Below are positions 40,788 through 49,841 of a DNA stretch of 64,000 nt, piece after piece. Both the position numbers and the translations under genes were made by a program. The notes beneath the pieces were generated by a model. That model did not search any database. It saw only the letters and a list, made by a program, of their open reading frames with translations, and was not told the DNA's origin. Every line of letters begins with the position of its first letter. Within the stretch, counting starts at the first letter, position 1. This stretch comes from Geomicrobium halophilum (lineage in GTDB: Bacteria; Bacillota; Bacilli; Bacillales; Marinococcaceae). The stretch is taken from contig NZ_JACHHJ010000003.1 of assembly GCF_014207655.1 (NCBI RefSeq), positions 310,001 through 374,000 on the forward strand, given 5' to 3'.

Positions 40788-40829
40788 GAATAACCTTGGC
40801 TATTGTTTGCAACAGGAGAGGGGAAAAAT

Positions 40830-41336
40830 ATGAACCACTTACTTAAGGGAGTCGCAGCAATTACATTTTCCTTGCTTGTGCTCGCTGGCTGCGGGTCAGA
40901 GGATGAAGATTTTCTCAACTACTTAAACGGCCCCTACGACGAATTTCTTGATATGGAAGAGGAGCTCGACTCTCTCTATGATGAGTATGATGCAGCACTT
41001 GCCGACAATGATGAAGAGGAAGCATTCGTTATTGTCAAAGAAGACCTTATCCCACAGCTGGAATTGATGGTGGAACATGTGGAAAGTGTTTCAGTCGAAG
41101 ACGAAGAGGTTCAAGATCTTCACGATATCCTTGTGGAAGAAACCCGCCTGAATCTGGAATCAATGTTGACTGAGGAAGAAGCCTTCGAAGCTGTATCGGA
41201 AGAAAACGATGGAGAGCAATCTGAGCAGCTACTAGAAGAACGGGATGAACTTCTCAATGAAGTGGATGCAAAAAGAGATGAATTCATCAACCAAATGGAA
41301 GTTCTTATGGAAGAGCACGATATTACTTACCAATAA
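40830..41336 (+). CDS. Acidic YkyA-like lipoprotein
   Basis: Predicted lipoprotein of 168 aa. The signal peptide MNHLLKGVAAITFSLLVLAG ends in lipobox LAGC (Cys21). The mature part is helical, heptad-like and extremely acidic (many EE, DE and ED pairs), resembling the putative cell-wall-binding lipoprotein family of YkyA. It would be anchored on the outer face of the membrane. The ATG at 40830 follows AGGAGAGGGG; nine earlier codons in frame lack a ribosome site. Charge composition fits a salt-exposed surface protein. Confidence 0.75.
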   Translation: MNHLLKGVAAITFSLLVLAGCGSEDEDFLNYLNGPYDEFLDMEEELDSLYDEYDAALADNDEEEAFVIVKEDLIPQLELMVEHVESVSVEDEEVQDLHDILVEETRLNLESMLTEEEAFEAVSEENDGEQSEQLLEERDELLNEVDAKRDEFINQMEVLMEEHDITYQ

Positions 41337-41414
41337 TGCAGCGGCGATGATCGGTGCGTCGGCACCCTCTCTCATCGTTGTTTTTTTCTGCACAGGCGAG
41401 GAGGCGTATGCATT

Positions 41415-41636
41415 TTGTCCAAAACCTTTGGGCTTACTCTCTTGTTCATCTCATTTATAATCGCTTTTCTTCATATGACTGCCGGGATTATCGCCTTTGG
41501 ACTGGCGCTCTGTTTGCTAAGTATCCATCATTTTAAACAAGAAAAACGGGAATGGTTTGTGGCGATTGTTTATTTATTGCTAGGTATTACTTTAATGGTA
41601 CTGGCAGTGATCTTTTATTTTGCAATTGAGTTGTGA
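41415..41636 (+). CDS. Small membrane protein (73 aa)
   Basis: Three hydrophobic segments (about 6-20, 21-37 and 47-71) with a short basic loop HHFKQEKREW between the second and third. It starts at a TTG ten bases after AGGAGG. I recognise no family; it resembles small DUF3953/YczI-like integral membrane proteins in size and layout. It follows the lipoprotein gene by 78 bases and may be in the same transcript. Confidence 0.65.
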   Translation: MSKTFGLTLLFISFIIAFLHMTAGIIAFGLALCLLSIHHFKQEKREWFVAIVYLLLGITLMVLAVIFYFAIEL

Positions 41637-41696
41637 ATGTTTACGTCGAATTTCACTGATACAAGCGCGTATTTCATTTTTGAAGTAGAGAGCGGA

Positions 41697-41743
41697 CACA
41701 ATTTGTAGTATTGTTTGTTCCCTTCACACACTATATATGGTAT
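41697..41743 (+). promoter_or_regulatory. Two NrdR boxes upstream of nrdE
   Basis: ACACAATTTGTAGTAT (41697-41712) and ACACTATATATGGTAT (41728-41743) match 13 and 14 of 16 positions of the NrdR box acaCwAtATaTwGtgt. Their starts are 31 bp apart, three helical turns, the spacing seen at regulated nrd promoters. A TTGTTT/TATATG promoter with a 17-base spacer overlaps them, so NrdR with bound dATP/ATP would repress nrdEIF. Confidence 0.8.
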
Positions 41744-41777
41744 CATGTGCATATAACCGAAAGATTGGAAGTGGCGA

Positions 41778-44084
41778 ATGATGACGACGATTACGAAGCA
41801 TAGCGGCTCTCGTACGATGCCATTTGACCGAGAGCGCTTATTCGCATTTATTGACGAAGTGACAAGCGACATTCGAATAAAATCCTATATAGATCGTTAT
41901 AAAGAAAAGGTCGTAAAGACGATCGAAGCAAAAGAACAATTTGCCGCTGAAGATATTACCCAGCTCTTACTCTTAACTGCAGCAGAAAATAACGACATCG
42001 ATATGCCTGAATGGACGTACACAGCCTCTAAGATTTTTCTCCGTGATTTATACAAAAAAGCAGCATACAACCGCAGTTACGATGCAGAACAAAAATATGG
42101 CAGCTATTACGGGCTGCAGAAACGTTTAGGGCAGTTGGGCATCTATGACGTTACTATCTTGCGAGACTATACACGTGAAGAGATTGAAGAAGCCGCTACG
42201 TTTATTGATCCTGAGAAAGACTACCTTCTTACATATGCCGGCTTGCGTACGCTAAACGATCGCTATCTCGCAAAAGGCTATGATGGGAAGGAAGTCTACG
42301 AACTCCCGCAGGAACGCTGGCTTACGATCGCGCTTACACTAATGTCCCAGGAAGATCGTTCCAAGCGGCTTGAACTCGTCAAAGAAGCTTACTGGGCGTT
42401 ATCCAACTTATATATGACCGTGGCAACACCTACGCTTGCCAACGCCGGGAAGAAAGCAGGACAACTTTCCAGCTGTTTCATTGACACTGTGGACGACAGC
42501 TTGCAAGGTATTTATGACAGCAACACCGATATCGCCAACGTTAGTAAATATGGCGGCGGCGTAGGGGTATACATTGGAAAAGTCCGCGCGGCCAACTCAG
42601 ACATTCGCGGCTACAAAAACACTTCCTCCGGGGTTGTGCCATGGATTCGCCAAATTAACAATACCGCTGTAAGCGTTGATCAACTCGGCACACGGGCTGG
42701 CGCAGTGGCTGTCTATCTTGACGTTTGGCACGCTGACATCTTTGAGTTTCTTGATTTACGCTTAAACAATGGGGATGAGCGTAAACGTGCCCATGACGTT
42801 TTTACTGGTGTAACCTTACCGGATATCTTTATGGAAACTGTCGAAGCTCGTGGAGATTGGTATCTGTTCGATCCTCACGAAGTTCGCAAAGTATTCGGAT
42901 GGTCGCTTGAAGACAGTTATGACGAGGAAAAAGGCAATGGAACATTCCGCGAACGCTACGAGCAGTGTGTGCAATCTAACGAACTGACCAGCCGTAAGAA
43001 GGTCAAAGCTATCGACGTCATGAAACGTATCATGCAATCTCAGCTGGAAACCGGCACACCATACATGTTCTACCGTGATGAAGTGAATCGCATGAACGCA
43101 AATAAACATGAAGGAATTGTTTATAGCTCAAACCTCTGTACGGAAATTATGCAAAATATGTCAGAGACCGTGGTTGTCGAACAAATTGAAGAAAACGGGG
43201 AAATCATCGTCCGTAAAAAGCCCGGGGATTTTGTTGTTTGCAACCTTTCTTCGATCAATCTTGGACGGGCTGTTCGAGCCGACGTACTCCCGCGTCTCAT
43301 CCCTATACAGGTACGGATGCTCGATAATGTCATCGATATTAACAACCTCCCTGTTGTGCAGGCCCAAATGACAAACCATAAATACCGAGCGATCGGCTTA
43401 GGAACATTCGGATGGCATCATCTACTTGCCCAGAATCATTTGGAATGGGATGACCCTAGAGCAGAAAAGCTCGCGGATCAGATTTATGAAGATATCGCCT
43501 ATCGTACCATTCAGGCAAGCGCAGACCTTGCCGTCGAAAAAGGTACCTATCCGGCTTATCCCGGTTCTGAGTGGGAAAGCGGACGCTACTTTGAACGCCA
43601 TGGTTATTTTAACCAAGATGAAGACGCTGCATTTGGGGATCAGGAACAATGGAAAGCGCTGGCTGAGCAAGTTCAGCAAACGGGGATACGGAACGGTTAC
43701 TTGCTAGCAGTTGCACCTAACAGCAGTACTGCGACCATCGCCGGAAGCACAGCGGGTATTGATCCTACATTCGGCCCTAGCTATGTAGAAGAGAAAAAGG
43801 ATTACAGAATCACAGTTACAGCCCCTGATATTAGCGGGGAAAACTACAAATACTATGAGAAAACCGCCTTCCAGCAAGATCAATTTGCCAGCATTCGTCA
43901 TAACGCTGCCCGGCAAAAGCATGTTGACCAATCACAATCATTTAACCTTTATGTTCCGGCCTCGATTAAGGCCAAAACATTGCTGGACCTGCACTTGACC
44001 GCCTGGAAATCAAGGTTGAAAACGACGTATTATGTACGCAGCAGCAAAGTGGACATCCGCGAATGCGAATGGTGCCAAAGCTGA
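41778..44084 (+). CDS. nrdE: Ribonucleoside-diphosphate reductase alpha subunit
   Basis: Catalytic subunit (768 aa) that reduces ribonucleotides to deoxyribonucleotides. An N-terminal ATP-cone (about 5-95) for dATP feedback is present. Active-site residues are complete: the redox cysteines in GQLSSCF and VVCNLSSIN, the thiyl cysteine in SSNLCTE with its Asn and Glu, the radical-relay pair in TTYYVRSS, and a C-terminal CEWC thioredoxin-type tail. It begins ATGATG with a weak GGAAGTGG site. It is the first gene of nrdE-nrdI-nrdF. Confidence 0.95.
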   Translation: MMTTITKHSGSRTMPFDRERLFAFIDEVTSDIRIKSYIDRYKEKVVKTIEAKEQFAAEDITQLLLLTAAENNDIDMPEWTYTASKIFLRDLYKKAAYNRSYDAEQKYGSYYGLQKRLGQLGIYDVTILRDYTREEIEEAATFIDPEKDYLLTYAGLRTLNDRYLAKGYDGKEVYELPQERWLTIALTLMSQEDRSKRLELVKEAYWALSNLYMTVATPTLANAGKKAGQLSSCFIDTVDDSLQGIYDSNTDIANVSKYGGGVGVYIGKVRAANSDIRGYKNTSSGVVPWIRQINNTAVSVDQLGTRAGAVAVYLDVWHADIFEFLDLRLNNGDERKRAHDVFTGVTLPDIFMETVEARGDWYLFDPHEVRKVFGWSLEDSYDEEKGNGTFRERYEQCVQSNELTSRKKVKAIDVMKRIMQSQLETGTPYMFYRDEVNRMNANKHEGIVYSSNLCTEIMQNMSETVVVEQIEENGEIIVRKKPGDFVVCNLSSINLGRAVRADVLPRLIPIQVRMLDNVIDINNLPVVQAQMTNHKYRAIGLGTFGWHHLLAQNHLEWDDPRAEKLADQIYEDIAYRTIQASADLAVEKGTYPAYPGSEWESGRYFERHGYFNQDEDAAFGDQEQWKALAEQVQQTGIRNGYLLAVAPNSSTATIAGSTAGIDPTFGPSYVEEKKDYRITVTAPDISGENYKYYEKTAFQQDQFASIRHNAARQKHVDQSQSFNLYVPASIKAKTLLDLHLTAWKSRLKTTYYVRSSKVDIRECEWCQS

Positions 44085-44527
44085 TGGCTGATCGAAGCGC
44101 CCTCATTTTATACGAATCCTTAAGCGGAAACACGGCGCAACTCGCTATGATTATTCGGGAATTTTTAGAAGAAGGTGGAACCGTCATCGAGCGCATGCCC
44201 TTGCGCTCGTTCCTCCACTTATCGTTTGCAGATGCTGAAGAGATCACCCAAAAAACCCAAAAGATCTTGATTGGCACGTATACCGACAACACTCACCTGC
44301 CCCCGGAACCAATTGAAGAATTAATGGAAACTTACTCGTTTCCCGATCAACACATTGCTGCCTTCGGCACCGGGGACACCCAGTGGGGGGATACGTATTG
44401 CCTGGCTGCGCACACAGTTGCACGGCACTATAACAGCCCTTACCCTGTTTTGGAAATTGAACAGATGCCCTCGAGCAGTGACCAGGAAAAGATTGAACAA
44501 TGGTTGGAGGCGATAGATAATGACTAA
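44084..44527 (+). CDS. nrdI: NrdI-like flavodoxin
   Basis: Flavodoxin-like protein of 147 aa that in class Ib systems supplies oxidant to assemble the Mn2-tyrosyl cofactor of NrdF. The FMN phosphate loop is YESLSGNTAQL near residue 12, and the flavin-contacting segments are IGTYTDNTHLP and AAFGTGDTQWGDTYCLAAHTV. The ATG at 44084 shares a base with the nrdE stop (TGATG), and the 3' end overlaps nrdF by eight bases. The usual Bacillus order is nrdI first, so its place between E and F is notable. Confidence 0.85.
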   Translation: MADRSALILYESLSGNTAQLAMIIREFLEEGGTVIERMPLRSFLHLSFADAEEITQKTQKILIGTYTDNTHLPPEPIEELMETYSFPDQHIAAFGTGDTQWGDTYCLAAHTVARHYNSPYPVLEIEQMPSSSDQEKIEQWLEAIDND

Positions 44528-45560
44528 ACTTATGCAAAAGGTAGCGATTATGGAGCCCGCAAACCCTGTGAAATCAACGGGAATCATTAACGGAAAATCC
44601 AGTGGTATTTTAAACTGGAATGACATCGCTTATCCATCTTTTTACCGTACGTATCGTGAACTTTTATCTAATTTCTGGATTCCACAAGAGGTAAATATGA
44701 GCCCTGACGCCAAGTCTATTGTGGAGTTATCCCCTGAAGAATTACGCGCCTATAAGTTAACCATCGGTCTCTTGGCTACTTTGGACACACCGCAAGCGCG
44801 GCTCATTCATGGTGTGAGTGAGTATGTTAGTGACGATAGTGTTCATGCCATCGCGGCAATCATCGCGCAGCAGGAAGTGGTCCATAACGAAAGCTATTCA
44901 TACGCCCTATCGACGCTGTTCAGTTTCGAAGAACAAAAAGAAATCTTTGACGAAGCAAGGCGCAACCCAACAATTATCGCTCGAAATGAACGTGTAATGC
45001 GCGCTTATGATGATTTCATTCAAGATCCCACAGAAGAAAAACTCATCCACGTCATCGTTTACTCACTGATTCTTGAAGGTATTTTCTTTTATAGCGGCTT
45101 TGCATTCTTCTATAATCTTGCGCGCCAACAAAAAATGAATGCCACAGCTCAAATCATCAGTTTCATCAACCGTGATGAACTCGTGCACGGCAAGTTCATG
45201 TCTGAGCTGTTGCGCGCAGTTCTCGGGGAAAACCCCCATTTAAACACAGCAGAGCTCCATGAATTCATCGAAAACGAATTTAGAGAAGCCGTCGAATCAG
45301 AAATCACCTGGTCCGATGAAGTACTCGATGGGATTGTTGGCATCGATCTCGGTGAAATGCACACGTATATTAAATATCGCGCCAACAAAATGTTGAAAAT
45401 GCTCGGCATGGATCCGATCTATGAAGATGCTCACGATAATGCCATGCCATGGATCAAGGCATTTGTCGACAATTTCGACGAAACAAAAACCGATTTCTTC
45501 GAAGCCCGTAACCGCAGCTATGAAAAAGTCGACGCTGATAATGGCTTTGATGAACTATAG
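44520..45560 (+). CDS. nrdF: Ribonucleoside-diphosphate reductase beta subunit
   Basis: Radical-generating subunit (346 aa). The dimetal ligands are visible: Asp in ATLDTPQAR, Glu and His in AQQEVVHNES, Glu in LILEGIFFYSGF, and Glu and His in INRDELVHGKF. The tyrosyl-radical residue follows four positions after the first histidine (HNESY). The ATG is five bases after GGAGG inside the nrdI end. A clean terminator closes the operon. Confidence 0.95.
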   Translation: MTKLMQKVAIMEPANPVKSTGIINGKSSGILNWNDIAYPSFYRTYRELLSNFWIPQEVNMSPDAKSIVELSPEELRAYKLTIGLLATLDTPQARLIHGVSEYVSDDSVHAIAAIIAQQEVVHNESYSYALSTLFSFEEQKEIFDEARRNPTIIARNERVMRAYDDFIQDPTEEKLIHVIVYSLILEGIFFYSGFAFFYNLARQQKMNATAQIISFINRDELVHGKFMSELLRAVLGENPHLNTAELHEFIENEFREAVESEITWSDEVLDGIVGIDLGEMHTYIKYRANKMLKMLGMDPIYEDAHDNAMPWIKAFVDNFDETKTDFFEARNRSYEKVDADNGFDEL

Positions 45561-45563
45561 AAT

Positions 45564-45597
45564 AAGATCCTCCCAAATGTGGAGGGTCTTTTATTTT
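45564..45597 (+). terminator. Terminator of the nrd operon
   Basis: AAGATCCTCC pairs with GGAGGGTCTT (one mismatch, 7-base loop) and continues TTATTTTG, three bases after the nrdF stop. Confidence 0.9.
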
Positions 45598-45600
45598 GAA

Positions 45601-45641
45601 GTGCGTGTTCAAAAAGGAAGACAACAAGAGCCGAGACGTTA
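45601..45641 (+). repeat. Dispersed repeat, left-end copy
   Basis: GTGCGTGTTCAAAAAGGAAG followed by ACAACAAGAGCCGAGACGTT matches the left end of the 8656-8900 element (GTGCGTGTTCAAAAAG, then a purine stretch and GAGCCGAGAAG). No right end is seen before the next gene, so this is a fragment. Confidence 0.6.
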
Positions 45642-45727
45642 CAATTGTATGCGTTTGCATGATAGATTTTTCGGGAATCTCATTCATTAAGTTGTTTTTA
45701 TCTTCAAAATTATAGAGGTGAATACAT

Positions 45728-46852
45728 TTGAAAACACGTGCAGCTGTATTGTATGAATCCGGTGTAGCAGGTCCTTATAAAGAGACAGAACCATTAAAGA
45801 TCGAACATCTAGACCTAAAACCGCCGCGACGTAATGAGCTCTTGATTCGAGTTCGGGCAGCAGGATTATGTCATTCTGATTTATCGGTCATAAATGGAAG
45901 TCGCAAGAGACCGACACCAATGGCACTGGGGCATGAAGCTGCCGGCGAAGTGGTGGAAGTTGGTGAAGGCAGCGATGGTTTTGCTGTTGGCGATCATGTC
46001 GTATGTTATTTTGTTCCGAGCTGCGGAGAATGTCTGCCTTGTATGGAAGGACGTCCAGCCCTTTGTGAATCAGGAGCAGCCGCCAATAATAAAGGGGAAA
46101 TGCTTGCTGGCGACCGTCGTTTAACAAAGGACGAAGACGATATTCACCATCATCTCGGTGTGTCAGGATTTGCTGAATACGCAGTTGTATCCAAACACTC
46201 AGCTGTCAAAGTGGATACTGACATCCCTTTTCATGAACTCGCTGTCTTTGGCTGTGCTGTCATTACAGGGCTAGGGGCTGTCATTAATACAGCCGAAGTG
46301 AAACCGGGGAGCACCGTAGCGGTGATTGGTCTCGGCGGGATCGGCATGAACACTTTGCTTGGGGCAAAACTTACCGGAGCAAGAGAAATCATTGCCATCG
46401 ATATGAATGAGGAAAAATTGCAACATGCCCAAAAACTTGGAGCGACCGCAACCTTTCATGCACAAAATGAAAATGTAGTATCTAACATCCGTGAATATAC
46501 AGATGGAGGGGTGGATTACGCCTTTGAGACTGCTGGCGCTGTTCCTGCTATGGAGACAGCTTATCATGTCACGCGCAGAGGCGGAATGACGATCACCTCC
46601 GGACTTCCAGACCCCCAAGATCAATTTTCGTTTCCGCAAGTGACACTCACTTCTGAAGAACGAACCGTGAAAGGATCGTACCTTGGAAGCTGTGTACCCG
46701 CACGTGATATCCCACGATTTATTTCCCTATACAAACAGGGGCGGTTGCCGATTGATCATTTGCTCGGTGATCGGATTTCTTTAAACGATATCAATGAAGG
46801 CTTTGACCGTTTGGCCAGTGGTAAGGTATCACGGATTATTGTAGAGATGTAG
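45728..46852 (+). CDS. Zinc-dependent alcohol dehydrogenase
   Basis: Medium-chain dehydrogenase of 374 aa. The catalytic zinc ligands are Cys48 (LCHSD) and His69-Glu70 (LGHEAAG); the structural zinc cysteines are Cys99, 102, 105 and 113. The NAD(P) loop is VIGLGGIGMN near residue 200. Overall it resembles class III/AdhC-like enzymes that oxidise alcohols or thiol adducts. The start is a TTG after GAGGTG. It is monocistronic, flanked by the nrd operon and an inverted repeat at 46862-46898, and its substrate is unknown. Confidence 0.88.
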   Translation: MKTRAAVLYESGVAGPYKETEPLKIEHLDLKPPRRNELLIRVRAAGLCHSDLSVINGSRKRPTPMALGHEAAGEVVEVGEGSDGFAVGDHVVCYFVPSCGECLPCMEGRPALCESGAAANNKGEMLAGDRRLTKDEDDIHHHLGVSGFAEYAVVSKHSAVKVDTDIPFHELAVFGCAVITGLGAVINTAEVKPGSTVAVIGLGGIGMNTLLGAKLTGAREIIAIDMNEEKLQHAQKLGATATFHAQNENVVSNIREYTDGGVDYAFETAGAVPAMETAYHVTRRGGMTITSGLPDPQDQFSFPQVTLTSEERTVKGSYLGSCVPARDIPRFISLYKQGRLPIDHLLGDRISLNDINEGFDRLASGKVSRIIVEM

Positions 46853-46861
46853 GTTTTAGAC

Positions 46862-46898
46862 AAGCTAGCTTGAAAGCATTCCCCTTCCAAGCTAGCTT
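46862..46898. terminator. Inverted repeat after the alcohol dehydrogenase gene
   Basis: AAGCTAGCTTG (46862-46872) and CAAGCTAGCTT (46888-46898) form a perfect 11-bp stem. No T-run follows on the plus strand, so termination efficiency is uncertain. Confidence 0.5.
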
Positions 46899-47019
46899 AT
46901 CCATATACCTGTAGGCTTCTGAAACACTAAGGAAGCGAAACTGTCTTCTGATCACAAAAAAGGATTTCCGATTGGTTTCAAAACATCAATGAGAAAATGA
47001 AGTGTTTACCGTGAAACAT

Positions 47020-48303
47020 TCAGCTTAAAAGCATGGAAAAACCATATGCCATTATAATAATAAACAGCAAAAAGCACAGGGCGAAGACGATGTTCCTTTT
47101 TATAATCGTATAGGGATTGGCTTGCAATTGCATGGCAAGAATCGTCGGTGTGACATTCAACGGCCCAATCATAATCGTGCACAAACCTGCCCCTATTAAC
47201 AGTAGGCTCACCCCATATGGATAGGCCTCAATCACATCGCCAAGAAATGGTGTGAGAAGCGAGATAGAGATCAACGGATGAAAACCAACAAGCGCAAGCC
47301 CAAAGATAAAAAAGCCAATTATCGCATAAAAAAACAAAACAGTATAATGATCATAGACATGTTGGAACATCACCTGCATTTGATCAAAAACCCCTGTAGA
47401 GGGAAAAACCTCGACAAAAAAACCAGCCGATAAAAACAGGAAAAATAACCCGTGCATTTGCCGGGCGTTTGCTCGTAAACGCACGTTCGCCAACTTCCGA
47501 AATCTTTTTCCTTTTTTTAAAGACAGGGCCCAGCCAAGGGTGAACGGGATGATCAAGACGGTAACGGTAAATAGAAACGTTTGCGTGCTTAAAGAATTAA
47601 ATAAGAGGACAAGCAAAATAAATACCGTGATCGCAATTCCTAATTGCAAAAGCTTCTTCGTTGGTGGTTTTTGAGTTCCCTCTATATTCGTTTCAATATT
47701 TATCCCTTTTAATTGTTTACTGTGGAGATACCAGTCTACGCTCATGAACAACAAACTAATCACCAATAATGTTGGCAGTAAGGTGAGATAACTTTGTCCT
47801 GTAATATCGATGCTCGCTGCAACCAAAATCTCTGTCGGGCTCCATAATAATACAAACGCATATGCTCGAAGTAAGCTATGGGAGAAAAATTGCTGTATTT
47901 TTTCCTTTCCTAGAGATTGAATTTTGTTATTCACAGCAGAGACAACGACCGGAATGGTGGCCACATTTAAAAACAACGTGAGCATATAGGTTACAAGGGA
48001 CGTCTTCCGATAAAGTTCCGTTGCAGTTGGCTTGGGACGATTGCTAATGATTTTTCCAAGCGCCTGATCATAACGGCCAATAGAAATGACAACGCTCATA
48101 CAAGGCAAAACAAAAAGCAATGAAAGTAACCCAGCCAACGATCCAAATAATGAAAAAAAATGCGCCTCAATCGGTCTCACTGTTACATATGAAATAATCG
48201 CGAGTGCCAAGAAAGAAAGGCCCACCCATGTATACAGCGGACCTGCTTTCTTTACCGTTAATAAAATGATGAAAGCCGAACTAATACCAATAATATATTC
48301 CAT
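47020..48303 (-). CDS. Polytopic membrane protein, possible transporter
   Basis: About 427 aa with roughly twelve hydrophobic helices in two halves separated by a hydrophilic loop (QLKGINIETNIEGTQKPPTKK). Small polar motifs such as GPLNVTPTILAMQLQANP near the C-terminus and NVATIPVVVSAV in the first half recall re-entrant segments of ion-transporter (IT) type carriers. I cannot assign a family. The ATG at 48303 is preferred over a TTG at 48333, though neither has a strong ribosome site. The 218-bp gap upstream shows no other gene. Confidence 0.6.
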   Translation of the reverse strand: MEYIIGISSAFIILLTVKKAGPLYTWVGLSFLALAIISYVTVRPIEAHFFSLFGSLAGLLSLLFVLPCMSVVISIGRYDQALGKIISNRPKPTATELYRKTSLVTYMLTLFLNVATIPVVVSAVNNKIQSLGKEKIQQFFSHSLLRAYAFVLLWSPTEILVAASIDITGQSYLTLLPTLLVISLLFMSVDWYLHSKQLKGINIETNIEGTQKPPTKKLLQLGIAITVFILLVLLFNSLSTQTFLFTVTVLIIPFTLGWALSLKKGKRFRKLANVRLRANARQMHGLFFLFLSAGFFVEVFPSTGVFDQMQVMFQHVYDHYTVLFFYAIIGFFIFGLALVGFHPLISISLLTPFLGDVIEAYPYGVSLLLIGAGLCTIMIGPLNVTPTILAMQLQANPYTIIKRNIVFALCFLLFIIIMAYGFSMLLS

Positions 48304-48551
48304 TATTTCCAACGCGAGAACTTCATTTAACAAATAACTGAAAATAAGGATGATGAATAAATAGAATATAGGTTACACCTTCTTATTTTGAAGATTACGC
48401 TTCATGTATTGTATAATAACTCTTTAACTCTATCCATTCAATAAATCTTTGCTATGTGTTTTACTGTACTGTAATGAACCTCTAAAACAACTGAAGCAGG
48501 GTAACATTACCCTACTTCTTTGAACGTTTAGGAAAATAACGCTATGAATGA

Positions 48552-49760
48552 TTAAATCACCTTTTGTTCTTGAAGTTCCGCGATATCATCGGTGGAAAGC
48601 CCAAGTGAATTCTTCAAAATATCTTCATTATGCTCACCAAGTTCAGGGGCACGGCGACGAATTCTTCCTGGCGTTTCCGAAAATTTTGGTACAACTCCAG
48701 GGACTTTAACTGTTCCAAGTCGAGGATGCTCTACCTCAACTATATTCTCCCTTTCTTTATATTGAGGATCTTGGAAAATATCCTCAATAGTTAATATTGG
48801 GCTGACGGGTACCCCGTACTTATCAAGTAAACTTGTTAGTTCATCTTGCGTATGCTTTTGAATCCACGGGGCAACGATGTTTTGCACCTCGTGATCGTGT
48901 TTTAGACGTACTGCGTTTGTATAATAACGATCATCCTCTAGCATATCTTCTCGACCCATTGCTTCCGCCAGACGGTCAAAGGTTGAATCAGTACTGCAAA
49001 CAAGTACTACATATTTACCGTCACTTGTTTCATAGGTTCCTGCTGGACTTGAGTGACCAGCAAGACCTGGGCTCCTCTCTCTCACTTTTTGGTTTTGGTC
49101 ATATTCAGCCACCAAAAATTCCAGCATACGAAAAATAGATTCATATAGTCCCATCTCAACCTCTTGACCTTCTCCGTCCTCATTAACATCTCGTCTATAT
49201 AGGGCACTAACAGTTGCCAAGCCCATGTGAATACCTGTTATATAGTCAAGTAGGGAATAGGATGGACTAACAGGCGGACGGTCCTTATATCCAGAAATTG
49301 CAGTATGTCCACTAAAGGCGGTCCCGGGAGTTCCAAAACCTGCTCTTTCCCGATAAGGACCAGTTTGACCATACCCTGATACGCGAGACATAATTAGGTC
49401 TGGGTTCGACTTTTTAAGCTCTTCGTAGCCCAAACCCCATTTTTCCATTGTACCGGGGCGGAAATTCTCAATAAGAACATCGGATTGAGCAATTAATTTT
49501 TTGAAAATCTCCTTCCCTTTTTCAGTACGAATATCAAGGGTAATTGACTTTTTATTTCTTGCCAATCCAGGCCAGCGAAGTGGTTCGTCATCTTTCCATG
49601 GTCCCACTGTTCGAAGGGTGTCACCTTTACCCGGTAGTTCAATTTTTGTTACTTCAGCTCCAAAATCGGCTAACAGAGTCGCCGCATAAGGTGCCGCAAT
49701 CATGGTAGAAATATCGAGCACTTTGACTCCCGTTAAGGGACCAAAGTTTTCATTACTCAT
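48552..49760 (-). CDS. Family III (CaiB/BaiF) CoA-transferase
   Basis: Moves CoA between carboxylic acids through a covalent aspartyl anhydride. Length 402 aa. The start GPLTGVKVLDISTMIAAPYAATLLADFGAEVTKIE (family start, quoted in part) and LARNKKSITLDIRTEKG are typical, and the catalytic Asp is expected around 170-176 (SLLDYITGIHM). Last gene of the IclR-headed cluster. Next to a citryl-CoA-lyase-like gene, it plausibly activates the substrate acid to its CoA ester. The ATG at 49760 follows AGGGAGGA. Confidence 0.9.
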   Translation of the reverse strand: MSNENFGPLTGVKVLDISTMIAAPYAATLLADFGAEVTKIELPGKGDTLRTVGPWKDDEPLRWPGLARNKKSITLDIRTEKGKEIFKKLIAQSDVLIENFRPGTMEKWGLGYEELKKSNPDLIMSRVSGYGQTGPYRERAGFGTPGTAFSGHTAISGYKDRPPVSPSYSLLDYITGIHMGLATVSALYRRDVNEDGEGQEVEMGLYESIFRMLEFLVAEYDQNQKVRERSPGLAGHSSPAGTYETSDGKYVVLVCSTDSTFDRLAEAMGREDMLEDDRYYTNAVRLKHDHEVQNIVAPWIQKHTQDELTSLLDKYGVPVSPILTIEDIFQDPQYKERENIVEVEHPRLGTVKVPGVVPKFSETPGRIRRRAPELGEHNEDILKNSLGLSTDDIAELQEQKVI

Positions 49761-49841
49761 AATGGTTCCTCCCTCTTTATCTTTAACGTGCAATTCTGAA
49801 TAACATCATATTTGAACTAAAGGTTTTAAGACGTTCAGAAT

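Noticed and set aside
38248-40830. T-box leader for argS
   Set aside because: argS is co-transcribed from ywiB and no T-box sequence (TGGNACCGCG-like) is present upstream.
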